A stretch of DNA of 64,000 bases from Tritrichomonas foetus (lineage: Eukaryota; Parabasalia; Tritrichomonadida; Tritrichomonadidae): NCBI GenBank assembly GCA_001839685.1, contig MLAK01000893.1:99419-163418 (forward strand). Direction: 5' to 3'. The position numbers and the translations under genes are program-made. Below, in pieces: positions 39,687 to 50,600 of this stretch. The notes beneath the pieces are model-generated. The model saw nothing but the letters and a program-made list of their open reading frames with translations. It searched no databases and was not told where the DNA came from. Numbering within the stretch: position 1 is the stretch's first letter; every line of letters starts with the position of its first letter.

Positions 39687-41261
39687 TCATGTTTTACGCT
39701 TCAACATAGCAACAGCAATGGCATGACCCTGTAGTGGGAGGATAGGATATCTTACTTTCACAGTGAACGATTTACTTGATGTTTTAAAAAGCATGAACAT
39801 AATTTTCTTTGATTCTTCATCGATTAAAGCAATATTTTTCAAACTTTTCTCATAGAAAAATGAACCAAATTCTTTTTCAACACTTTCATCTATTTCCTTT
39901 GTGACGAGATGCATAAATCTCTTATCGAGTGTTTCAAAAGAGGATTCTTCCATATTCTTTGCGAGTTCGGAAAGTTTAAGTCGATTAGAAATTGCAAAGT
40001 GAGGAGACTGGCTTCTTGGAACAATGACAGAAAGATTTTTTTCACCTCTGAAATGACCACCTAGTAATTCACCTCGACGATCATCTCTTTCATTCTTTAA
40101 ATAAGGTGTAAATAAAGTGAAAGAAGTTTCACGTTTATTCCATTGAAGATAACAAATTAAATCACCGGTTGCTATATCAAATTTGGTAGATCCAGAAAAC
40201 ATATGAACATTTTTCCCATTCTCTCTTCCATCTTTAGAATTCAAATACACTGTTGATTGTTCAGTAAATAATTTTGTTGATAGTTTGGTAAATGCAAAGA
40301 TCTCACGAATGATTGTAAAATGCAACAATTTATCGGTATTCACATTTTGTAATGAATTAGCCTGCTGTTGATCACTTTGTAAAGTATTTTGAACTTCATT
40401 TTGAATATTTTGTGGAATATTATTTTGGTTATCTTTAGTAGTATGGTTATTATTATACTGGTTTTCATGATTCTGTTCATTTGGTTGTTGTAATAATGAT
40501 TGTTGGTGATTTTGATGTTGATTATCAACATAATGTTGAATATTTTGATGGTTATTAGAATCTGTGACATTTTGATCATCATTGGCTTTTTTCTCTTGAT
40601 CTTCTTGAACTTTGTGTAGCTTTCGAATCAAATCTGTCTTAATATTTACAATATCGTCTTCCTTGTCATCGCTATCGCTTGAGCCTGAATTATTTTTATG
40701 CTTTTTTTGTGAATTATCTGAAAATTCATTATTTTGTGTTTGTATTTGATTTGCATTTGTTCGTCTTATGTTTTTTCGAACAAATTTTGGACCAGGAGTT
40801 GGCACCATTCTGCCTCCTGAATTTTTTGGTGGCTTTGGTGTAATTCTATCCTCATTATGCTTTACAGAATTATTACTTCGAATATTGGCCTGATTATGAG
40901 GAATTTTACGATTGGAATTATTGTTGCTCATTTTTGGAGTATTATCAGAGTCACTGTAATATTGATCGGAATTTTGTAAATTCTGTAAATTGTTCGAGTT
41001 TTGTAAATTATTCGAAGATGAATCTGAATCACTTGAATAGTCGCTCATGAGTACAGCAGCAGCTCGTCCGTTCGATTTTGAGACACCAACAACTTTGATG
41101 TGGCCACTCGACTCGCTGTAGCTTTCTGAATCGGATAAAGATAAAACTTGAACTTGTCGTTTGACTGTTGAATTTCCACTTCTTGAGATTGGAACTCGTC
41201 GGACGCCACCACGAGGAGTCTGCCGTCGTGCATCTGACATTCTTCCTCTTCCGCCTCGCAT
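39687..41261 (-). CDS. Tubby-like protein with a disordered N-terminus
   Basis: 524 aa from the ATG at 41261; the open frame starts ten codons earlier at TTG. Residues 1-310 are low complexity: basic RG-rich start, Ser/Asp patches (YSSDSDSS), then Asn/Gln-rich sequence. Residues ~315-524 look folded. The last 45 residues pattern-match the end of the tubby domain: IMFMLFKTSSKSFTVKVRYP then LPLQGHAIAVAML, against the family's ...FTMDYNYPLCALQAFAIAL. Tubby domains bind phosphoinositides at membranes and in cilia. The earlier part of the domain is strongly diverged, so lipid binding is not assured. Confidence 0.65.
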   Translation of the reverse strand: MRGGRGRMSDARRQTPRGGVRRVPISRSGNSTVKRQVQVLSLSDSESYSESSGHIKVVGVSKSNGRAAAVLMSDYSSDSDSSSNNLQNSNNLQNLQNSDQYYSDSDNTPKMSNNNSNRKIPHNQANIRSNNSVKHNEDRITPKPPKNSGGRMVPTPGPKFVRKNIRRTNANQIQTQNNEFSDNSQKKHKNNSGSSDSDDKEDDIVNIKTDLIRKLHKVQEDQEKKANDDQNVTDSNNHQNIQHYVDNQHQNHQQSLLQQPNEQNHENQYNNNHTTKDNQNNIPQNIQNEVQNTLQSDQQQANSLQNVNTDKLLHFTIIREIFAFTKLSTKLFTEQSTVYLNSKDGRENGKNVHMFSGSTKFDIATGDLICYLQWNKRETSFTLFTPYLKNERDDRRGELLGGHFRGEKNLSVIVPRSQSPHFAISNRLKLSELAKNMEESSFETLDKRFMHLVTKEIDESVEKEFGSFFYEKSLKNIALIDEESKKIMFMLFKTSSKSFTVKVRYPILPLQGHAIAVAMLKRKT

Positions 41262-41640
41262 TTTATTTGTCAAAAAAAATTTCTTTTCCAATTCGATCGA
41301 GTGAATTAAGAAAGGGCAAAAAAATGATTATGTTTTATTGATATTTTTTATTTTGATTCTTTAACAAACCATATATCATGATATAGTTAAATTTCTCAAA
41401 ATAAAACAAAAAGATTGCATATAAACAGAAAAATATATATTTTTTTCATGTGTCAATAAGGGGAAATACCGATTTTTTTCAATGAACGAACGTTTATTAT
41501 TTTTGATGATGAGATTGAGTTTCCCATAAAATTCGGCCGGCCAATTACAAATAACTTTTTCAATGTAATCAGCGAATTATCGTTCAACAAAATTTTGTGA
41601 ACATATTGAAATTTTTCAAAGTTTTCCCACATCATTTTAC
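41262..41640. other. Divergent intergenic region
   Basis: 379 nt shared upstream of the tubby-like and MINDY-like genes. AT-rich. TTTTTCAAAG lies about 25-35 nt before the MINDY ATG. A 69-codon minus ORF at 41453-41662 overlaps the MINDY start and is not supported. Confidence 0.45.
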
Positions 41641-42714
41641 ATGGCACATTATCATAATACAAACGATATCGTTTTTACAACAAGAAGCATATATTACGAA
41701 CCAGAAAGTAAAAACATTAATATATTAATGCAGGATTCTAATGGTCCATGCATGTTGATTGCAATCGTCAACACACTTGTTCTCAGAAAAGATATACAAT
41801 TAAAGGAAACTAATTATTCATTAAAATCAATAATTGAAATAATTCAAAATCTATGTCCAGAAGTTCCCGATTTATCCAATTTAATTAATGGATTCGATAT
41901 AAATCCACTATTCTCGCATTGTTACAAATTCAACGACTATCCAAACTTTTTAGAGTTATTAAATATTAACATGTATCATGCACTAGTATGCGATCCACAA
42001 TCATTAATATATGATGATATATCTCGATATGATTATGATTCTTTTGAAATGAAATTACTCGAATCTTCCGAGAAAGAGAATTCTGAAGAATTCCGAATTT
42101 TAAATAAATGGAATAACATCATAGTCAGACAAGCAACAAAGTATGGAATTGAAGAAATATCAAGAATCATGAATGATGGTGAAATTGGTATTTATTTCCG
42201 ATCAAACCATTTTTCAGTTATAATAAAATATAACAGCAAAATATTTAGTTTGATCACAGATTCAAGTTTTCTGAATAGTGAGGCTGTTTGGGAATCTCTT
42301 CCAGACGAAAAAGGAGATTCTTCATTCTATGATCCATTTTTCATGTCTATAAGCAACAATGATGAAAATAGCACTGATCCATCAGCATTACATGAAAATA
42401 AAAAAGAACAAAATTCCAATGATTGGTTCCACATATTACAACAAAAAGTAAACGATGCCTACAGAAAACAACAACTTGAAAGCACTAAATATACTTCAAC
42501 TACAAATGAAGATAGTGATCTTGATCAAAGCCCTTTATATGAGAATGATCATATGATCTCTCATAAAAATAATTCTGGTTTCTACAACAAATATTGGCAT
42601 GATGATTGGGATGACAATGACGAAAAAGACACACAAGAAATTATACAGAGAGATCCATGGGTACAAAATGATTCACATTCTTGGGGGGATCCATGGATGG
42701 ATACTGCATGGTAA
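41641..42714 (+). CDS. MINDY-family deubiquitinase
   Basis: 357 aa. The MINDY (FAM63) catalytic domain lies in residues ~15-235. Gln31 and catalytic Cys37 are in LMQDSNGPCMLIAIVNTLVLR-type context. Catalytic His190 is in FRSNHFSVI, followed by SLITDSSFLNSEAVWESLPD, the family's VTDxGFL...VVWESL block. Members of this family trim Lys48-linked ubiquitin chains. The C-terminal ~120 residues are polar, with Asp/Trp repeats (HDDWDDND, DPWVQND, WGDPWMD) and no recognisable ubiquitin-interacting motif; they may be a disordered interaction tail. The catalytic set is complete. Confidence 0.9.
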   Translation: MAHYHNTNDIVFTTRSIYYEPESKNINILMQDSNGPCMLIAIVNTLVLRKDIQLKETNYSLKSIIEIIQNLCPEVPDLSNLINGFDINPLFSHCYKFNDYPNFLELLNINMYHALVCDPQSLIYDDISRYDYDSFEMKLLESSEKENSEEFRILNKWNNIIVRQATKYGIEEISRIMNDGEIGIYFRSNHFSVIIKYNSKIFSLITDSSFLNSEAVWESLPDEKGDSSFYDPFFMSISNNDENSTDPSALHENKKEQNSNDWFHILQQKVNDAYRKQQLESTKYTSTTNEDSDLDQSPLYENDHMISHKNNSGFYNKYWHDDWDDNDEKDTQEIIQRDPWVQNDSHSWGDPWMDTAW

Positions 42715-43191
42715 TTATAACCCAATTCTTATTATTTGTTATTCTAATTGTATTTATTTATATTAAACTTCCGAAATATCAAACAATATTTTTTTTCTTT
42801 TTCATTTTCTCCATTTCAGAGGTACATCCATTTATTCAAGTATTCAGACTATTACTGTTGAGAATAATTTGGTAGTTTTCGATTTATAATTACACAATTT
42901 ACACTTTACCTTTTTGATTGTTTGGTTTTCGTGAATTAATAATTATCCCAAATGGATACTAAATATATATGTAAATATATAGATACTAGTTATATATATA
43001 TACATTCTAGAGACTGATTTCCTGAAATTGTTGGATAGGAATACTTTCGAGATATACAGAAAGTCAAGTTGATTGGAAAAAAAAAAAAAAAAAAAAAAAG
43101 ATAGACTTTGAATTATAGTATTTTATTGATAATTTTCTAAATAACAGTTGTATGTTTCTACATCCAAATCAAGAAAAAAAGGAAAATTATT
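42715..43191. other. Intergenic gap between convergent genes
   Basis: 477 nt including AT dinucleotide tracts (42965-43010) and a 23-base A run (43077-43099). No gene. Confidence 0.5.
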
Positions 43192-43953
43192 TTATAGCCT
43201 TGAGATGACACTCTGGGCAATTTCATCATCATCGATGTCTGCTTTATGTGCTTCGAAAAATGCTTTGACATTGGCATTTTTGAATGTATCAATGTCATCT
43301 TTCTCTTCGTGATCAATAATTGCACCAACGAGCCAACAGAATCGGAAATAGAATGGTTTAAATCTTTCGCATGCTTTCATAATAATGTTAATACCATCCA
43401 ATTTATAAAATTGTTGACGTAATTCTTTGTGACCACGAATTGCGTTCGATATCAAGCTTAGCTTTCTGATGGCCGGCTTTTCAACTGTTTCGCCATCAAG
43501 CGACTTGAGTGGAATTTCAAGACCATATTGCTCGAAGAATTTTTGCTGGTCTTTGGGATTATTTTGGAGAGTATTTGATACAATCCAAGCGGCTGCCATT
43601 CGCACCTCTGTATTGCTGTGATCGAGTAATGGAATGACTGCATCGTACCCTTTTAGATCGACAAACCAATCTGCTGCATCGATATCTTCAACAATAAAAA
43701 GGGTTTTGTCGAGAGCTAAGTACATCTCTTCGTCTGGTGGATTCGACCTTATTACTTGCAGGTTGTTCTTGAGTTGCTCAACTGTGTCTGGGCAAAGATC
43801 GTTCCACATTTCTTTGAATTCTTCATGCGACATGAGATGATCTGGGCGGATGTTTTTCGCATCTTGGCTATTTTCGATGGCCCATTTAAGTAGTTCTTTC
43901 TCGTTTCCAGGAATAGCAGTCGGCTCTTCTTCTTTTTTGTTATATGGAAGCAT
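43192..43953 (-). CDS. Fes1/HspBP1-type Hsp70 nucleotide-exchange factor
   Basis: 253 aa from the ATG at 43953; the open frame continues 23 codons upstream to a GTG. N-terminal KELLKWAIENSQD matches the Fes1 start (LLKWSI-type helix). Then come ARM-like helices with DKTLFIVEDIDAADWF, EVRMAAAWIVSNTLQNNP and RKLSLISNAIRGHKELRQQF. HspBP1/Fes1 proteins wrap the Hsp70 ATPase domain and release ADP. Length is close to that of Fes1. An 18-bp palindrome sits 55 nt upstream of the start. Confidence 0.88.
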   Translation of the reverse strand: MLPYNKKEEEPTAIPGNEKELLKWAIENSQDAKNIRPDHLMSHEEFKEMWNDLCPDTVEQLKNNLQVIRSNPPDEEMYLALDKTLFIVEDIDAADWFVDLKGYDAVIPLLDHSNTEVRMAAAWIVSNTLQNNPKDQQKFFEQYGLEIPLKSLDGETVEKPAIRKLSLISNAIRGHKELRQQFYKLDGINIIMKACERFKPFYFRFCWLVGAIIDHEEKDDIDTFKNANVKAFFEAHKADIDDDEIAQSVISRL

Positions 43954-44007
43954 TTTTTTTAAAAAAAGTGAATTAATAGATTTTGGTTTCAGAAAAATTG
44001 AGAAAAT

Positions 44008-44025
44008 TAAGTGGTCGACCACTTA
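44008..44025. repeat. 18-bp perfect palindrome
   Basis: TAAGTGGTCGACCACTTA reads the same on both strands. It lies 55 nt upstream of the Fes1-like start and is unusually GC-rich for the surroundings. It could be a site for a dimeric DNA-binding protein. No second copy was noticed in the window. Confidence 0.8.
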
Positions 44026-44836
44026 TAATATGAATGTTCGGCGATTTTAGATAAATTCAAAAAATGTGGTTATAATTTCAATAATAAAAGATATATTCAT
44101 GCCCAGCCACTTCGTATAATGTTTTTTCTATAAGTAGACAAATACGTTGATATGATGTCACACTATTCCTATCATGACCATTGACTAAATTAACAGACAT
44201 ATTTTTGTTTTTTTATTTCTTGAGTTAAGTATAATAGAGTATGTTTGTATTTATGTAGAAATCATCATATATCATTTTGTATCTATTTTACTTCAATAAT
44301 AACTAAGAAAGACAGAAAATAAAATTTTTATTCAAAAAGTTGATCATTAGAACGTTTATTTATTCCGGAAAATGAGGAGTTCTCAGAGGAATTTAGTTGT
44401 TTTTGAAGTTGTGGTTGTCATAGTTGTAATGTATTGCTTATTACTGGTTGCTTGGGAACAAGAATCACGTGGATAATTGCAACTTTACATGTAAACCAAC
44501 ACAAATTCTGTAAACATTTCCCCCAAATTTGTTGATCATCTTTTTACCTTTTCTTTTTTTCATGTTTTATATATTTTAATTGATGTTTCCTCTTTTTGAA
44601 ACCCTATTTGAGCCGAATCTATTGTAGCTTTTCTCACATGAAATAGAAATTACTATTAGAAATAGAATAATAAAGTCGCCATTATTATGGATAGATGTTT
44701 CTTCATTATTTCGATGATGAAATTACTGATAAAATGCATGATTCGTCGATGAAACAATATTCAATGCATTCGACCAAATATATTCATAATATATTTTCAA
44801 TACTTTATTTTCCGCATGAATATAATTATTTGTGAA
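44026..44836. other. Divergent intergenic region
   Basis: 0.8 kb of AT-rich sequence without genes between the Fes1-like and the type I membrane protein genes. Nothing beyond the palindrome and initiator-like box at its ends. Confidence 0.5.
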
Positions 44837-44847
44837 CTTTCAGAATA
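44837..44847 (+). promoter_or_regulatory. CTTTCAGAATA box, likely initiator
   Basis: It ends 11 nt before the ATG at 44859. It supports that ATG over the GTG at 44832, which would lie before the box. Confidence 0.4.
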
Positions 44848-44858
44848 TACCAGAAATC

Positions 44859-45833
44859 ATGCTCTTCTTCTTCTTCACTTTCCAGAGTCTAGAAGCGTCT
44901 AATTCATGGAACTTTGTTTCTCCCATTAATCTTACAATCGGTAGAAATGTTATTAAACTCACCAAAAATCAACAGCTTTCATTCGAAAATTTCCCAACTC
45001 AATCTTTGGTTTTATTTCCAGATTTAAGCAAAAATGTTAAAGTATCTGTTTTCTTAAATCGGAATTTATATGCAATTTTAACCAATGAAAAGCACATCGG
45101 TTTTCATTTTGGTGTTAATTCTGGTGATCTAAGTATTCTCTCTTCAGAGGAAAATGAGATTGATTTCGTTTTTTACTATCTGAAGCAACCCCAAAAAACA
45201 CATGAGTATTACTTATCAACAATTCCAAACGATATTTTCGTCATTGGAAATCCACCTGACAAATTCAAAATTGCTAAAGATCGTGAAAAGCAATATATTT
45301 CTTTCTGGCATGTGACTGGAAATCCAACAGAGCTCGTCACATCTTCATTGAATGCTTACGACACCGATATTGTGAATTTTTTTTATGACAATCAGAAATC
45401 ATACTCAGTGAAACAGAAAGAAGAGATTCAAATAAATGCAAAGCAATTTTCATATTTCTCTTGTATCTCAAACGTTATGAATTCAAAGAGGGCCTTCAAA
45501 ATTGTTGCACATGGTGATAAAAGCGAATTTCTTCCAACCAGATATCAATTCAATAAACATTCAACATCATCAATCATTTTCCCATATGCCGCATATGGAT
45601 ACTTCAAACGGAAAGCAGTAGTTCCTTTAACACCACTTAAGGAATCTGATAGAATAATCGATGTCTCATTTGAAACCTCCCAAATCATCATTTTCTCTCT
45701 TATGATTTGTGTTGTTTGTGTTCTACTAGGCGTTATAATCGGTTTTGGATGTGCACCAACTCAGATCATCATTAAGAAAGCTTTTCAACAGCAAAATGAT
45801 GAAGAAGAACTCTTGCAACGTGAATCGGAATAG
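44859..45833 (+). CDS. Type I membrane protein with dileucine-type tail
   Basis: 324 aa. A hydrophobic signal peptide (MLFFFFTFQSLEAS) is followed by a ~255-residue lumenal or extracellular region with no recognised domain, one membrane span (~280-303, IIIFSLMICVVCVLLGVIIGF) and a short cytosolic tail ending QQQNDEEELLQRESE. DEEELL fits the [DE]xxxL[LI] adaptor-binding signal, so sorting to endosomes or lysosomes is plausible. The role is unknown. The ATG chosen follows the initiator-like box. Confidence 0.8.
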   Translation: MLFFFFTFQSLEASNSWNFVSPINLTIGRNVIKLTKNQQLSFENFPTQSLVLFPDLSKNVKVSVFLNRNLYAILTNEKHIGFHFGVNSGDLSILSSEENEIDFVFYYLKQPQKTHEYYLSTIPNDIFVIGNPPDKFKIAKDREKQYISFWHVTGNPTELVTSSLNAYDTDIVNFFYDNQKSYSVKQKEEIQINAKQFSYFSCISNVMNSKRAFKIVAHGDKSEFLPTRYQFNKHSTSSIIFPYAAYGYFKRKAVVPLTPLKESDRIIDVSFETSQIIIFSLMICVVCVLLGVIIGFGCAPTQIIIKKAFQQQNDEEELLQRESE

Positions 45834-46072
45834 ATTCTCCCATATCCAACTCCAGCAAATGTTAAAAACAAAATAACGGGATTTCACTATTTTTATTATT
45901 CTTATACTTTCATGATCTTCTTTGTTTCTTCTGATTTTATTGGTTTTTCTTCTTTGTCTTTCTCATTACTATTCAGTAAAACAACATGGAAATAAGTTTC
46001 ATTAATAAAGAAGTTTTATTCTATTTTCATGGAGGAATCTATCTATATTGTCTATTCTTAATTCATCTGAAA

Positions 46073-46564
46073 TCAGGCTGAAGGCTGGCGTTGATAGATT
46101 TCTAATAAAAGTGGAGGTTTAGAAAAATCAAACTGATAATCCTGCATGGGGGTTCTTTCCCAGCAAAGATTCTCTTCAGGACACAATAATGGGAAGGTAA
46201 CTTTTTTATTGCTTTCTTCATTGACATGCATATCAACATCATGTTCATTTTGTAAAGATGAATTGGTATTGTCAGGGTTACAAATTGCGGCATTTCCATT
46301 CAGGGGAATGTGTTGAGGATATGAAACGCTTTGAACACTATGATTCATCCAACCACCATAATAATGATTCTGAGAAAAGTTGATCATGCTCATAATATGT
46401 GGCGGGCAAAACACAGCATATCGGTGTGCTTTATTTGATAAATATGACTGCTTCATTTTCGTAAGAAATAATGAATATAGAAAATTCTCGATAAAATCAC
46501 CAGAGTGATAATTTATACCAGCTTTTTGAAGCAAATGAATGACATATGCCGTTTTTATCAACAT
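46073..46564 (-). CDS. Small protein of unknown function
   Basis: 163 aa from an ATG at 46564. The first ~60 residues look globular and helical (YVIHLLQKAGINYHSGDFIENFLYSLFLTKM). The rest is polar with a Pro-rich end. No motif is recognised and no family known to me fits. Codon use is similar to neighbouring genes, and no long ORF overlaps it on the other strand. Confidence 0.55.
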   Translation of the reverse strand: MLIKTAYVIHLLQKAGINYHSGDFIENFLYSLFLTKMKQSYLSNKAHRYAVFCPPHIMSMINFSQNHYYGGWMNHSVQSVSYPQHIPLNGNAAICNPDNTNSSLQNEHDVDMHVNEESNKKVTFPLLCPEENLCWERTPMQDYQFDFSKPPLLLEIYQRQPSA

Positions 46565-47615
46565 AATATATTTTAACAGTTAGGCTCCAGATCAGATTTT
46601 TGATTAGATAGAGTAATTAGATGAACTTTTGTAAATTCGAATTAGTTTCGGAACAATCAATCGAAATATTTATTTGCCTACTCATTTCAATTCATTTGAC
46701 ACATATATTTAATTTTTTATATTTTTGTATAATGTTCGACCTGTCAAAGTATTGAATATAATATTCACATCAAAAAGCCACTCTTTGATTCAATATTATT
46801 CAAAAATGTATAAACACTGTAAAAGCCCACAAACCGAAAATCGATAGGATCTTTTAACATGTTGCAATATGTTAAATCAGTCACATATCAAATAATTGTT
46901 TCTAGTGTTTTTTTCATATCTGAGAGATCATGTTATTTCGAACTCAAAATGTTGTATTGTTTTACATGAGCATCTGCTTGTGATTTCTGAATGATTCATG
47001 TTATTGTGAAAATTGTTTTTGGCTTATCAAAGATATATCATATTTAGTGAATGAATCTGAAAATGGAGATTCATTTTTATCAAAAATTAGATTCATAGAA
47101 ATAGCTTGATAATCATTCTTTAAACTTACAACAATTCTCACAACATTAACAAGCTAATACGTTTTCGTAACCTTAAAATTGAATTGAAAAATCTAATGAT
47201 TGATTTTAAAATGGATTTTATTCATCAAAATCTTCTTGCAGGTAAACTAGAATATAAATATAAATCATATGATTGTATCATGATTCCCTGAATTCCAACA
47301 ATTCCATTGTGTGTTTTTTTAGAAGTATAGGAGGTTTCTAATTATATTTAATGCTTCTTCAATGAACTCAAATGGTATAGCTATTTATAAATTTGTAGAT
47401 AAATAGTGTTAAGATTCAAGAAGTATGACCAGGATACTAAATTAATATTATCATTTGAAATCATGAATGAAAAGACTAAATTGGCATCTAGAAGCGAATA
47501 ATATTATATAAACCATAACCATTTCGAGTATAAATTTGATCATGGATTTTCCTTGTAATTTTGTCAATCTTTCACTTTATCTGAAAAAGTGATATTGAAT
47601 TCATTTTAACGATAT
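46565..47615. other. Gene-free gap
   Basis: About 1.05 kb, AT-rich, between divergent genes. It contains an ATG at 47542 followed by 15 codons to a TGA at 47590. This could be a first exon or upstream ORF of the MED14-like gene. Nothing else is recognisable. Confidence 0.45.
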
Positions 47616-47642
47616 TAGTCACTTTTCTTCATTTTTTGGATT

Positions 47643-50600
47643 TTGTTTTCGAATAAATCTTTTTCTTCTCGCAGAAGTGATTCGCATCATTCGAATCAAC
47701 CACAAAAAGGTGCCAACGTCAATCTAAACCAGATTTTACATGCAATTTTACGAAAATCAAAACGCGCAATTTTGGAATTAAATAATCCGAACTCTAACAG
47801 TCGAAATAAGAAGATTTCATTAATGAGTACAATTTTTGGGATGAGAATCATTTTTGCTCGTTATTTAGCCTTATATAGATGGAATTTAATTCATCAATCG
47901 AAATCGGTTTCACCATCGACACTTTCTCGGCAAGCTCAAAACCAGCAAATGATTTCTTCAGCTTTGCAATCACTTGAACGAGTTTTTAAGGATCGTACAA
48001 TGAAACATATCGATCAAAAAATTCTTTTCCAAAAGCGAGCATTGCCGCCCCAACAGCTTATGAAAACGAAAATCTACAAACTCGACGTTTTTTCCTGCAT
48101 TGTTAATAATTCCAAATATTCTAAAGATATTTTTATTACATTTATCTGCCCGAATATAATCAAAGTTAGCAAACCACCAGAATATCAATTTCAAATTAGA
48201 ATTAGGTCAAATGGTCTCTTATCATTGACTTCTTTTTCATTTGCCTGTCCAAAAAAGTCGAAATTATCAATTTCTCCTAGATTTTGTTTAATTTTTTCAA
48301 TTTTGATAGAAAAATCCAAAAAGCCAATCGAAGAAGCGCAAAATGTTCTTCACAAATTATATGTTTATGGCCAATATTTGCGAATTATTCAACAAATCAC
48401 TTCATTTCAAGATTTATTCGCTTTATCTTTCATTGAAAATAATCAAAAAACCCAAAACATTTTCCACAAAGATCATCAATCTCATCAATACTACCATAGC
48501 GCCTTTAACAACAACAGTTTTAACAATAATTACTGTAATAGCTATAATAATAATTGTTTTCAAAATGATTATCACACTTTGAATCAAAAAAATCATGAAA
48601 ATAGTTCAAACTTGAATTCAAACTCACTTTTTAATGACAATTCTCTTTTTATTATAAAATTTCCTCATACTTTTGCACCATCAAATACTTTTCATCTAAA
48701 AATGACAGACTCTGGCGTCAATTTATCATCAGAAAATGTTTTGCTTGATGGTTTTTATTCAAAAAATGTAATGAATTTGAATAATATTGAAATTGAATCA
48801 ATTTTTCATGAGATTCATAAAAAGGTCATTCAAACAAAGCTTCATCATTTATGGGATCGAATATCACAGGGTATTAAAAGTATTCATTCTCCAGATTTTA
48901 AAGGTGAACTTACCAAAAATTCAATTTGTTTAAATTTATATGAACAAGAAGTATGTGAATTTTTTATTGATCCAATTTCCGGGAAAACATTTGTAAAAAG
49001 TTGTAACGACCAAGCAAAAGATTATGAGCCATTAATACCATTCCTAGAAATGAGTGATGTATATCTTGTTGCTGTCAGGATTTTATATTTCCATGCAATT
49101 TCTTCCATTTTGTTTAATTGTAATCATCATATTCAAACAAACCTTTTAGAGCAAGACAATTTATATAAAGACTTTGTCCAATTAATCAACTTTTCATCAG
49201 CACCAACTGTGAATGCTCGATGCTTGAATCAAGAAGGGAGGCCATTTTTCGTTATTGATAAATTAGAAGCCGAAAATATTCACATGGCTGCAGGTATGAT
49301 TACAACAATAAATTATCTCACCCCAATTAGAAAAACAGCAAATACCATTAAAATTAATACCCTGTTTGTTCAGTTTGCACAAGCATTAAGGACACGAGGA
49401 ATTCCAACATTTCTGGGAAAAATGAGAATCAGGTTTGTTTTGGATCCTTTTGATTCAATAGTGTTAAAGATTTCTGATTCTTTTGCATGGTCAATTAAAT
49501 TCATAAACCCAGAAAATTCTCCACAGAAAACCATTATTTTTAATGGAAATAAAATCACAGCGAGATTTGCTGAATGGCTTGTTTTCTTCGTTGCCAATGT
49601 TTCAACACTTCTTCAAATGAGAAGACAAATTGCAGGTATATATTCAACAAATTCAATAATTGATCATTTAGACATCATTGATATTGCTACATTTTTGATC
49701 TCATTTAAATATAAAGATAAAATTAAAGATTCATCAACTTTACGAGTTTCTTTGGAACCACTCTTTTCTCTTCAATATGCTTGTGAAGATGTTTTAATAT
49801 ATGATGTTCATCCTGAATTAACTCCGACTATTCAATTTTCATTTTCACAAAATATTCCAATGAAAAGGCATCTTGCGTCTCTTCTCAAAAGTGGATCAAT
49901 TTGCTTTTTATTTGGTTCTTTCTTAAGCTCTTCATTCATTCCACTTTTATATTTCCATCGCGTTTTCATGCAAGGGGAAAACTCAAAAAATTGGTCAGTC
50001 ACAGCTTTGAGAGATGATGGAAGCTTCTTCCTAATATATCAGAGGAAAATGTCAATTAATTTCATGCTGAGGCCTTCACAAATTTTTCAATTGATTATTC
50101 CATCTGTTGGAAAAAGTAAAGTCCTTCAAATTCCACTAGAAGCACTTCCAAGACCATGCCATTTATCCAAGCTTTCACATACAACATTGAAAATACATAT
50201 TGATCAATTGGATAATTTCAGACATGTGGTTGAAAGGTTCTTTGGGTTTCGAGAAAAGCTTCATGAAATTGGATTTGAAACATTTAGATCAAATGGTGCT
50301 GAGGTTGTTTCACCTTTTCCACGACAACTCACCTATGTTTCAATTGATTGCTACATTAGACCAACACATGTTGAATTCAAGATTGAAGGTGAAGTTGATG
50401 TCGCTAAGAATTTAGACACAATCTTAAACTTCCAGTACAAAGATACAGATACTCATATCATGATAATTAGATTCATTATTAACATTTTAGATTTTGATCA
50501 GAAATTTGTTACATTTATTGCGAATTTCATGAAGAAAATGATCAATCGAACAAATGAGTTAAATATCGATTGGAAGATGACAATGGAATTGTCTGCTGTT

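Noticed and set aside
43954..44022. Extending the Fes1-like protein to the GTG at 44022
   Set aside because: The added 23 residues are hydrophobic and unlike Fes1; the ATG at 43953 gives a start matching the family, and the extension would include the palindrome.
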